A stretch of 9,035 nt of DNA, from positions 1 to 9,035 of the forward strand of contig JAHHMJ010000095.1 in the NCBI GenBank assembly GCA_018678395.1. The letters are read 5' to 3'. This stretch comes from Gemmatimonadota bacterium (lineage in GTDB: Bacteria > Gemmatimonadota > Gemmatimonadetes > Longimicrobiales > Gaopeijiaceae). Made by a program: the position numbers and the translations under genes. The notes under the pieces are model-generated. The model made no database searches. It saw only the letters and a list, made by a program, of their open reading frames with translations, and was not told where the DNA came from. Positions 1 through 6,098 of this stretch are shown piece by piece; positions within the stretch are counted from its first letter, which is position 1; the number at the start of each line of letters is the position of its first letter.

Positions 1-177
1 GTGCTGGTCCCGCCGGACGACCCCGCCGCACTGGCCGACGCCCTGGAGCGGGTCCTGAGAGACCCCGACCTCCGCGCCCGCCTGGCCGAGGACGGGTTGC
101 GCGAGGTCCAGCACTTCGGGCTCGGCCCCGGGGTCGAGCGATACGAGCGGCTGCTCGAGGAGGTGATTCGTGCCTGA
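1..177 (+). CDS. Glycosyltransferase, GT4-like, C-terminal fragment (5' end outside window)
   Basis: The frame is open from base 1 and ends with TGA at 175-177, giving the last 58 residues of a protein that begins upstream. The text VLVPPDDPAALADALERVL followed by RDPDLRARLAEDG is the usual end of a GT4-type (Glycos_transf_1) glycosyltransferase, where a 'pp.dp.aLa.ai..ll.dp.lr..l...g' stretch follows the nucleotide-sugar binding site. Such enzymes act in the cytoplasm or at the inner membrane face and add a sugar to a growing glycan or glycolipid. Donor and acceptor cannot be told because the catalytic part is missing. The stop overlaps the next gene's start by 8 nt, so the two are probably translated together. 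The family call rests on this short tail only. Confidence 0.72.
   Translation: MLVPPDDPAALADALERVLRDPDLRARLAEDGLREVQHFGLGPGVERYERLLEEVIRA
157..164 (+). promoter_or_regulatory. Strong ribosome binding site for the LPLAT-like gene
   Basis: GAGGAGGT lies 5 nt before the GTG at 170, inside the end of the upstream glycosyltransferase gene. It decides the GTG start and suggests translational coupling. Confidence 0.7.
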
Positions 178-1159
178 TCCGGGACGGGCCCCCTCAGCCG
201 CCCTGTGGGATCGCGAAGACCTCCGTGTCTTCCGGCAACTGGTGTTCGGAGTCGCCGCCACGAGCCTTCTACCGCGGAGGCTGACCGGCGAGGGCCTCCG
301 CGCCGTCGCTCGGTGGCGCCGACGCCGGCGGCCCTCGCGGTCCGTCACCGAACTGGAGCGTCGCATGCGCTTCGCACTCGCCTCCCTCCGACCCGAGTTC
401 GACTTCGAGGCTCTGGCCCGTCAGGCAGCGGAGACGCTGACCGAACTGGCCTGGATCCGAGCGTGCGCCCTCCGCGGCGGGCCGGTCCCCGTCGAAACCT
501 CGGTCGAAGGGATGGGCCGGATCGGCAGTGACGGAAGCCTCCTCTGGGGGATGTCCTTCTGCGGGACCCTGGTCGTGAAGATCGCGCTGCACCGCGCAGG
601 AGTCCCGCTGGTCCACCTCTCGGCAGCCGGCCACGGAGCGGCGCATCCGCCGACCCGTCTGGGCCTGCGGATCGTGAGTCCGCTGTACTGCAGGGCAGAG
701 AATCGCTTCCTGCGCGAGCGCGTGGTGATCCCCGAGGACGGATCTCTGGGATACCTGCGGACCCTCATGGACCGGCTCCGCTCGGGAGCCCCGGTCTACA
801 TCGCCGGTGAGAGGCGGGCGCCGCGGCGAAACACCTCGGCTCTCTGCCTGGGGCGCCCCACCCTCTTCGCCCGCGGCGCCCCCGGGCTGGCACACCGATC
901 GGGTGTCCCGCTGCTGCCGGTCACCGTGTACCGCGTGCGACCGCTGCACTATCGGGTCGTCGTCGAACCCCCGCTCGACTCCGCCGCCGCCCCTGGCGTC
1001 GACGACGGCCCCACTCTCGACCGGGATGCGTTCGTCGCCGATGCCATCCGGGCGTTCGCAGACCGCGTGAGCCACAACGTCCTGGAGCATCCCGCCGATT
1101 GGGATTGGTACCGACACACGGTGCCGGAGTGGGAGAAGCACGCCCGGGAGGTCGAGTGA
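170..1159 (+). CDS. Lysophospholipid acyltransferase-like protein (LpxL/HtrB superfamily), altered catalytic motif
   Basis: 329 residues, close to the usual 300-330 of the LpxL/HtrB family, which transfers fatty acyl chains to lipid A or glycolipids at the inner membrane (PatA of mycobacteria is a related acyl-CoA-using enzyme). The GTG start is backed by GAGGAGGT at 157-164 with a 5-nt spacer, and lies inside the end of the glycosyltransferase gene. Family-like parts are a basic N-terminal region (WRRRRRPSR, residues 49-57), a core near 124-156, an R-rich stretch ENRFLRERVVIP (177-188), GAPVYIAGERRAP (206-218), and GLAHRSGVPLLPVTVYRV (239-256). It ends in HPADWDWY (307-314), like the 'hP..W.w.' tail of the family. 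Where LpxL enzymes carry HX4D/E, this protein reads SFCGTL (129-134), so the catalytic His is absent. It may be a divergent subgroup with another mechanism, or a non-catalytic relative. No clear signal peptide is seen. Confidence 0.72.
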   Translation: MPDPGRAPSAALWDREDLRVFRQLVFGVAATSLLPRRLTGEGLRAVARWRRRRRPSRSVTELERRMRFALASLRPEFDFEALARQAAETLTELAWIRACALRGGPVPVETSVEGMGRIGSDGSLLWGMSFCGTLVVKIALHRAGVPLVHLSAAGHGAAHPPTRLGLRIVSPLYCRAENRFLRERVVIPEDGSLGYLRTLMDRLRSGAPVYIAGERRAPRRNTSALCLGRPTLFARGAPGLAHRSGVPLLPVTVYRVRPLHYRVVVEPPLDSAAAPGVDDGPTLDRDAFVADAIRAFADRVSHNVLEHPADWDWYRHTVPEWEKHAREVE

Positions 1160-2568
1160 GTCTCGCGGGCACGCTAGCTCGAGCGCTCTCGGGATCCCGG
1201 GAACTGGCGTGGTCGGAGAGGGCGGTCCGGAGGTCGTACGTCGTGGCGGACGATCAACGAGGTTCCGCTCACGCGCTGGGATGCCGCAAGCGCCGGGCCT
1301 TCTTCCCACACCGGGTCCGGTTCCTTCCTCGCGCCTCGCCGGATGCCCTCTACAAGGCTCGACGATGGCGCGTCGTCCGGCGGCCGTCGCGTCTCTGGAC
1401 CGTGCTGGTCTACGTGGAGCCCCCGACGCGAGACGAGCTCCCGAGCGACCTCTACTTCGACGACGACCTGGCCTGGCACCGCCAGCACCTGGGGCAGCCC
1501 GGTCACGTGGCCCTCGGATCTGCGGCCGTGCAGGGCTCGGAACTGGTCGTCCTCGAGTACCTCTCGGACGTGGCGCAACGCGCATCTCGCGTTCCCGAGT
1601 ACCGCACGCGCATCCGTTCGCTGCTGGGGGGCTGGCCCAACCTGACCGTGCACGCTCTGGTGCACCTGGGCATACGCCTCGGTCTCGACCGCCTGCGCAG
1701 CCCGACGTCGGATCGGGTCCTCTCGGCCACCGACCCCACCCGCGAGCCGGGGCCGGACCTCTTCCGCCGCGTGTACGATCGGACGCTGGAACGGGATTTC
1801 GGAGCCACTCGTCGCGGAGGGTGGTGGCACCTCGATCTGCATGAGGTCAGATCCCGTGCGCTGCCCCTGCTCGCGGACACCGAGCCCATCGATGCAGACG
1901 ATCGCCCGACCGTCTGCATCGTCCACGACATCGAGCGAGGTGTCGGCCACGTTCGTACGGAGCCCGCGTTCGCACGCGAGGCCGAGATCCGGGGCTGGTC
2001 GGCTCTCGAGCGGATGCTCGAGATCGAGGCGGCGGCAGGGGTACCCAGCACCTACAGCGTGGTGGGGAGTCTCTGGGACGAGGCGATGGCACGGATCGGC
2101 GGGCCACCTCACGAGGTCGCGTTCCACTCCTACGACCACGGGCGGAGAGGTCAGCTGTTGCCGTGCCGGCGCATCGACGTTCGACCCCGCGGCTATCGCC
2201 CTCCGCAGTCGCGACTCACCTGGGAACACCGCACGAGCAACCTCGTGCTCCGCAACTTCGACTGGTTCGCGTCATCGGAAGCCTCGCTCGGCGTCGACGA
2301 GCCCGAGTTGCGGAATCGCCTGGTGCGGGTCCCGATCGCCCTCGACGACTACCCGCTGCACACGCGAGCGATGGAGTACGACGCGTGGGAGCGTCGGCTC
2401 ATGGAGCTGGTGGAGCAGCGGGAGTTCGTCGCCGTGGGACTGCACGATTGCTACGGAGACGACTGGCTGGACCGCTACCCGGCGCTGCTCGCCCGGCTGA
2501 CGGCCGGCGCGCGTCTCCGTCGGGTGGGGGACGTCGCCGACGAACTCTTCCTCGCGGCCGCCTCCTGA
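1156..2568 (+). CDS. Two-part protein: uncharacterised N-terminal half plus NodB-like polysaccharide deacetylase domain
   Basis: 470 residues from a GTG whose GTGA overlaps the previous stop by 4 nt; GGGAGG sits at 1146-1151. The frame is open further upstream, but an earlier start would run deep into the acyltransferase gene. The C-terminal half (about 250-465) has the order of motifs of carbohydrate esterase family 4, which removes N- or O-acetyl groups from glycans using a metal: CIVHDIERG (254-262, matching the 'THDVD' type of first motif), HSYDH (324-328, the metal-binding HxxxH), YRPPQS (347-352) and VGLHDCYGDDW (427-437). The first 240 residues are not a known part of CE4. NLTVHALVHLGIRLGLDRL (162-180) with LFRRVYDRT (202-210) loosely recalls the acyl-CoA side of GNAT-like folds, but this is a weak guess. 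No signal peptide is visible, so a cytoplasmic action on a lipid-linked precursor is likelier than on exported polymer. Confidence 0.7.
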   Translation: MSLAGTLARALSGSRELAWSERAVRRSYVVADDQRGSAHALGCRKRRAFFPHRVRFLPRASPDALYKARRWRVVRRPSRLWTVLVYVEPPTRDELPSDLYFDDDLAWHRQHLGQPGHVALGSAAVQGSELVVLEYLSDVAQRASRVPEYRTRIRSLLGGWPNLTVHALVHLGIRLGLDRLRSPTSDRVLSATDPTREPGPDLFRRVYDRTLERDFGATRRGGWWHLDLHEVRSRALPLLADTEPIDADDRPTVCIVHDIERGVGHVRTEPAFAREAEIRGWSALERMLEIEAAAGVPSTYSVVGSLWDEAMARIGGPPHEVAFHSYDHGRRGQLLPCRRIDVRPRGYRPPQSRLTWEHRTSNLVLRNFDWFASSEASLGVDEPELRNRLVRVPIALDDYPLHTRAMEYDAWERRLMELVEQREFVAVGLHDCYGDDWLDRYPALLARLTAGARLRRVGDVADELFLAAAS

Positions 2569-2576
2569 TAAGGCGG
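2558..2576. terminator. Possible hairpin between convergent genes
   Basis: CCGCCT (2558-2563) and AGGCGG (2571-2576) can pair around a 7-nt loop that contains the TGA of the deacetylase gene, which is followed at once by a second stop, TAA. The 17-nt gap to the convergent ligase gene leaves no other place for a terminator. There is no T-run on either strand, so this would be a weak or non-classical terminator, or chance in GC-rich DNA. Confidence 0.25.
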
Positions 2577-2585
2577 TGTCGACGT

Positions 2586-4121
2586 TCAGGCCAGCCCTAG
2601 CTTCTCGGCGAGGCCGATGCGCTGGAGCTTCCCGGTAGGGCCCTTGGGGATCACGTCGACGACGAGGATCACGCGAGGGACCTTGAACGGAGCCAGACGC
2701 CCTGCGGCGAAGTCCCGAAGTTCCGCCTCTTTGGCCACGGTGTCGGGCTTCAGGATCACGGCGGCCGCCACGTCCTCGCCGAGTCGTTCGTGCGGGAGTG
2801 CGAACGCGATCGCCTGTTCGACCGCGGGATGCTCGAGAAGCACCTCGTCCACCTCGCGGGGAGAGATCTTCTCGCCACCCCGGTTGATGATCTCCTTCAG
2901 GCGGCCCGTGAGGGTCAGGTATCCGTCGGCGGAGAGGCTGCCCTGGTCGCCAGTGCGGAACCAACCGTCCTGGAAGGCCTTCCGATTGGCGTCCGGGTTC
3001 GCTTCGTAGCCCCGCGTCACGTTGCCGCCACGGATCACGACCTCGCCGACCTCTCCCGCGTCGAGGAGCCGCCCGTCCGTCTCGCTCATGACGGCCACCT
3101 CCGGTCCCATCGCGACGCCGACACTACCCGGTCGACGTTCGCGCGGTGGGAGCGGGTTGCAGGTCATCTGGTGGGCCGCTTCGGTCATGGCGTAGGCCTC
3201 GACGACGGGCACGCCGAAGGTGGCCTCCAACTCGGCGTGCAGCGTCGGCGGCAGGGCGGCCGACGAAGACCGGATGAGGCGCAGCCGGTGTCCCTCGACC
3301 ACCTCGCGATTCCGTGCCGCGCGCGCGACGACCATCCCGTGCATCGTGGGGACGGCCGAGTACCAGGTGGGGCGCACCTCGTCCAGCCACGAGAAGAAGC
3401 GCAGACCGTCGAAGCCCGGGGTGCACACGACGCAGCCACCCACCGCGAGGGAGGCCGCCAACGACGCCATGAGCCCGTGAATGTGGAACAGGGGCATGAC
3501 GTTCAGCGCCACGTCGTCCGACGTCAGACGCAACGTGGTCGAGATGTTGTGCGCCGAGGCGCACAGGTTCGCCTGCGACAAGGGCACGAGTTTGGGCCGG
3601 GAGGTCGTGCCCGAGGTATGCAGAAGCAGGGCGACGTCATCCGGCTCGGGCTCGCGGTCGTCGGCCGTGGGGCCCGCCGGCTCCCCCCGCGGGTGCAACT
3701 CGAACGCCCCCGCTGGACCGCCCTCGGCCGGAACGACGTCGATGATGGCGAGGCCCCGCCGGCGCGCACAGGCCGCCGCTGGACCGGTGTCCCCATGCCT
3801 CAACAGGACCGCGCGGGCCCCGAGGTCGTCGAGATAGAAGTCGAACTCCGTCTCGGTGTAGGCCGGGTTCAGCGGTGCCGCCGTGGCACCGGACACCACG
3901 GTCAGGAAGGCGGCCGCCATCTCCGGCCCGTTGGGAAGGACGATCGCGACCCGATCCTGAGGCCCGATCCCACAGCGGCGCAGCACGTCGCGGTGGCCCT
4001 CGATCTGACGCCGAAGCTGCGTGTAGGACATGAACGGACGCCCGGGCGCTCCGAGAGCAGCCGCCTCGTCTTCGCCCGCCTGCAGCAGTTCGCGTACGGT
4101 GCCACGACGAACCTGTGTCAC
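2586..4121 (-). CDS. AMP-forming acyl-CoA synthetase, oxalate-CoA ligase (AAE3/Pcs60)-like
   Basis: 511 residues, full length for the ANL superfamily. It activates a carboxylic acid to an acyl-adenylate and then normally to the CoA thioester, in the cytoplasm. All core motifs are intact: phosphate loop TSGTTSRPK (169-177), MPLFHIHGL (209-217), YAMTEAAH (310-317), WFRTGDQG (387-394), the hinge GRLKEIINRGGEKISP (406-421), and PTGK with the catalytic Lys498. Blocks such as PLFHIHGLMA, RSSSAALPP, TEAAHQM and PTGKLQRIGLAEKLG strongly recall the AAE3/Pcs60 group, some of whose members make oxalyl-CoA. Substrate is still uncertain. The GTG start forms GTGA with the stop of the upstream glycosyltransferase gene, and GAGG lies 7 nt before it; the frame stays open upstream only because it shadows that gene. 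It is the second gene of a two-gene minus-strand unit. Confidence 0.88.
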   Translation of the reverse strand: MTQVRRGTVRELLQAGEDEAAALGAPGRPFMSYTQLRRQIEGHRDVLRRCGIGPQDRVAIVLPNGPEMAAAFLTVVSGATAAPLNPAYTETEFDFYLDDLGARAVLLRHGDTGPAAACARRRGLAIIDVVPAEGGPAGAFELHPRGEPAGPTADDREPEPDDVALLLHTSGTTSRPKLVPLSQANLCASAHNISTTLRLTSDDVALNVMPLFHIHGLMASLAASLAVGGCVVCTPGFDGLRFFSWLDEVRPTWYSAVPTMHGMVVARAARNREVVEGHRLRLIRSSSAALPPTLHAELEATFGVPVVEAYAMTEAAHQMTCNPLPPRERRPGSVGVAMGPEVAVMSETDGRLLDAGEVGEVVIRGGNVTRGYEANPDANRKAFQDGWFRTGDQGSLSADGYLTLTGRLKEIINRGGEKISPREVDEVLLEHPAVEQAIAFALPHERLGEDVAAAVILKPDTVAKEAELRDFAAGRLAPFKVPRVILVVDVIPKGPTGKLQRIGLAEKLGLA

Positions 4122-5203
4122 CCGAAGGCCTCGTTCAGCAGCTCGTGGTAGACCGCCGCGCGGCAGCGCCAGGTGTGATGCTCGAGAATGTAGTCCACCG
4201 CCTTCTCCCGATCCCACGTCTTCTCCACCGCTTCCACGACGCGCTCCGCCAGCAGGTCGATCCTGCCGGGCTCGACCCGAAAGCCCAGCCCCGACTCGTC
4301 GACGACCGGGTCGTTCGGGAATCCGGATTCGCTGACCACGGGGAGCCCGCCGCGCAGGTAATAGTAAACCTTCGTACTCTCGTTGTTGTGCATGAAGTCC
4401 CCGGCCGACACGACCAGGCCGACGTCGGCGTGGTGCATGTACTGCCAGGACTCCTCGTAGCTCACCGCGCCCAGGTACCCGACCGCCTGCGGGTCGAGGC
4501 TCGACGCCTGGCCCGGTCCCACCACGAACAGCGACACTCCACGCGCCGCCAGCTTGCGCCCGAGGGCGTTGAGCTTCGAGGTGATCGTGTGATGCGCTTC
4601 CGGTTGGCTGCGGGGGTGCTCGGAATAGAAGTTGCCGAGGAAGACGACCCGGGGGCGCCCGTCGCGCGGGTAGGGGTCCGGCCCCGGCGGAGGGATCTGC
4701 TCCTCGGCAGCGCCCGGCACCAGCAACAGACCGTCCGTGCGGTCGTGTGCCTCGGCGAACAACGTCCGGGCCGCCTCGGTGAGGAGCGTCACATGGCGAG
4801 CGGAGCGCGCGATCGCCTCCTGGATCCGGAAGAGCCGTTCGCGCTGGCGCCCATAGAAGAAGATGCCCTCGGTATCCCGGTCGGACACGACCGAGCCGAG
4901 CTTGGCGATCACCCACGGGTGACGCCCGCCCCCGTAGCGCCGCAGGGACTCGTACCCTCGGTGGAAGAGCGTCTTCACCGCGTCGTAGCGGCTCCAGCGC
5001 GCGCCGAGCAGCGGCACGACGCGGACCCGCGGCGCTCCGGGCGCCGCCGTCGGCCGCCGCCACGGGCGTCGACCGGACGCCACATCGACGTCGTGACCGA
5101 ACTCCGCCAGCGCAGCCGAGATCCGAAGCCACCGAATGATGCCCATCTCGACCGGCTTCAACTCCCGCCGCGAAGGCGCGTACACGGTCACGATTCGGGC
5201 CAT
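4118..5203 (-). CDS. Glycosyltransferase, GT-B fold (GT4-like)
   Basis: 361 residues starting at ATG 5203, with AGGAG (5214-5218) 10 nt upstream. The N-terminal half begins with a Rossmann-like strand, MARIVTVYAPS, and a helix IRWLRISAALAEFGHDVDV (23-41), as in acceptor-side domains of GT-B enzymes. The second half opens with RVVFLGNFYSEHP (185-197), then SLFVVGPG (224-231), VGYLGAVSYEE (241-251), HADVGLVVS (258-266), NNESTKVYYYLRGGLPVVSE (273-292) and GLGFRV (305-310). This is the donor-binding half; the S-x-K-x-x-Y-L-x-x-G-x-P pattern stands in place of the more common EX7E motif. It should add a sugar from a nucleotide-sugar donor to a glycan precursor in the cytoplasm. It is the first gene of a unit with the ligase and faces away from the methyltransferase gene across the 160-nt divergent spacer. 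Donor, acceptor and linkage are unknown. Confidence 0.8.
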   Translation of the reverse strand: MARIVTVYAPSRRELKPVEMGIIRWLRISAALAEFGHDVDVASGRRPWRRPTAAPGAPRVRVVPLLGARWSRYDAVKTLFHRGYESLRRYGGGRHPWVIAKLGSVVSDRDTEGIFFYGRQRERLFRIQEAIARSARHVTLLTEAARTLFAEAHDRTDGLLLVPGAAEEQIPPPGPDPYPRDGRPRVVFLGNFYSEHPRSQPEAHHTITSKLNALGRKLAARGVSLFVVGPGQASSLDPQAVGYLGAVSYEESWQYMHHADVGLVVSAGDFMHNNESTKVYYYLRGGLPVVSESGFPNDPVVDESGLGFRVEPGRIDLLAERVVEAVEKTWDREKAVDYILEHHTWRCRAAVYHELLNEAFG

Positions 5204-5213
5204 CCCGTGAGGT

Positions 5214-5218
5214 CTCCT
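5214..5218 (-). promoter_or_regulatory. Ribosome binding site for the minus-strand glycosyltransferase
   Basis: Read on the minus strand, AGGAG stands 10 nt before the ATG at 5203. The spacing is slightly long but supports this start over the longer open frame that runs on into the divergent methyltransferase gene. Confidence 0.5.
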
Positions 5219-5240
5219 GGAAGCTGTCCGCGTCGCGTGA

Positions 5241-5262
5241 GGGCGGGTTAGATTGCCCGCCC
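5241..5262. promoter_or_regulatory. Inverted repeat in the divergent spacer (possible operator or promoter element)
   Basis: GGGCGGG (5241-5247) and CCCGCCC (5256-5262) are a perfect 7-bp inverted repeat around TTAGATTG. The AT-rich centre stands out in this GC-rich DNA, and TAGATT (5249-5254) matches four of six bases of a plus-strand -10 box. I see no convincing -35 box at the right distance. It lies 38 nt upstream of the minus-strand glycosyltransferase start and about 100 nt upstream of the methyltransferase start, where shared regulation of the two units would be expected. No T-run follows, so a terminator is unlikely. Confidence 0.35.
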
Positions 5263-5363
5263 CCGCCGACCCGTCACCACACGCAAGATGCGCCGCTGCC
5301 GCGAAGACCGACACTCCCCCCACGCGACCCCTCTCGTGCGCCGCCACCGAACCGAGCGTACCT

Positions 5364-6086
5364 GTGCTCCGTAGCGTGAGGCGGCGACTGCGGCGCATCC
5401 GCCGACGCCTGCGTCGAACGGTGATCAGACCGGACGAATGGGCACGCGGCGAGTGGGACGATTGGTTCGAGGACTGGATCGACGAAGCCGCCCGCTCGGG
5501 CCGCGATCCCAACGACATTGGCGACGAGCGCTGGCACGTGGACTCCGAAGCCGTCGCCCGCGAGCACTACCTCCCGCTCGTTCGCCCCGACGACGTGGTT
5601 CTGGAGCTGGGACCGGGCACGGGCCGCATCACCCGGTTCGTGCTCCCCCGGTGCCGGCGCATGATCCTGGCCGACTACTCGCGGGTCGTGTGCCGGTGGC
5701 TGCCGCTGCACTTCCGGGGAGAGGGGTCGTTCGACGTGGTGCATCTGTCCGCGCCGACGTTCCCCTCGATCCCGCCGAACTCCGTGGACCTGGTGATCTC
5801 GCATGGAGTGTTCGAGCACCTCGATTTCGACGATGCGTCGTGGTTCCTGGAGGACTTCGCGCGGGTCCTCCGCCCGGACGGCAAGCTGCGCTTCAACTAC
5901 GAGAACCTCCTGTCCGCGGGGGGAGCGGCCTTCCTCGGAAAGCACCGGATCCGGCCCGGCCACCAGAATGTGTTCCGGTTCTACACCCCCGAGATGATGG
6001 AGCGGATGGTGCGGTTGGCCGGCTTCACCCAGGTCCGGTCGCTCACCAGCGACGACCGCTGGGCCTTTCTGGACGCGGTCGCATGA
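5364..6086 (+). CDS. Class I SAM-dependent methyltransferase
   Basis: 240 residues if started at GTG 5364. GTG 5376 is another choice, and the frame stays open to a TTG at 5253, but that upstream stretch looks non-coding (Pro- and Ala-rich, no family match). The SAM-binding fold is clear: VLELGPGTGR (79-88, motif I), LADYS (102-106, acidic residue at the end of strand 2), VDLVISHGVFEHLDFDD (141-157, as in the 'sf..v.eHl.d' motif), and VLRPDGKL (168-175). The tail FRFYTPEMMERMVRLAGFT (204-222) is the usual C-terminal helix and 'aGF' turn of Methyltransf_11-type enzymes. The N-terminus is very basic, with 11 Arg in residues 3-18, which may hold the protein to the membrane or to an anionic glycolipid. 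The likely role is methylation of a sugar or lipid carrier. No strong ribosome binding site was found at either GTG. The GNAT gene follows after 12 nt. Confidence 0.78.
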   Translation: MLRSVRRRLRRIRRRLRRTVIRPDEWARGEWDDWFEDWIDEAARSGRDPNDIGDERWHVDSEAVAREHYLPLVRPDDVVLELGPGTGRITRFVLPRCRRMILADYSRVVCRWLPLHFRGEGSFDVVHLSAPTFPSIPPNSVDLVISHGVFEHLDFDDASWFLEDFARVLRPDGKLRFNYENLLSAGGAAFLGKHRIRPGHQNVFRFYTPEMMERMVRLAGFTQVRSLTSDDRWAFLDAVA

Positions 6087-6090
6087 GGGG
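6085..6090 (+). promoter_or_regulatory. Ribosome binding site for the GNAT gene
   Basis: GAGGGG overlaps the TGA stop of the methyltransferase gene and lies 8 nt before ATG 6099. It fixes the start and links the two genes as an operon. Confidence 0.6.
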
Positions 6091-6098
6091 CTCTCAAC

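Noticed and set aside
269..1585. Long open frame on the minus strand, opposite the acyltransferase and deacetylase genes
   Set aside because: The product is Arg-, Pro- and Gly-rich with no family motif, and the plus-strand genes have clear motifs. It is the usual shadow frame of high-GC DNA.
2790..4151. Long open frame on the plus strand across the ligase gene
   Set aside because: No recognisable domain, and the minus-strand ligase has every ANL motif intact over the same bases.
4122..5132. N-terminal extension of the ligase frame as a possible fusion protein
   Set aside because: The extra residues are a frame shadow of the glycosyltransferase gene. The GTG at 4121 with its GTGA overlap and GAGG site explains the start.
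4115..5251. Long plus-strand open frame across the minus-strand glycosyltransferase
   Set aside because: Composition without motifs; the opposite strand has a good start, a ribosome binding site and a GT-B pattern.
5253..5363. Longer N-terminus for the methyltransferase from a TTG
   Set aside because: The stretch has no family match, is rich in Pro and Ala, and its TTG falls inside the inverted repeat. The GTG at 5364 is more likely.
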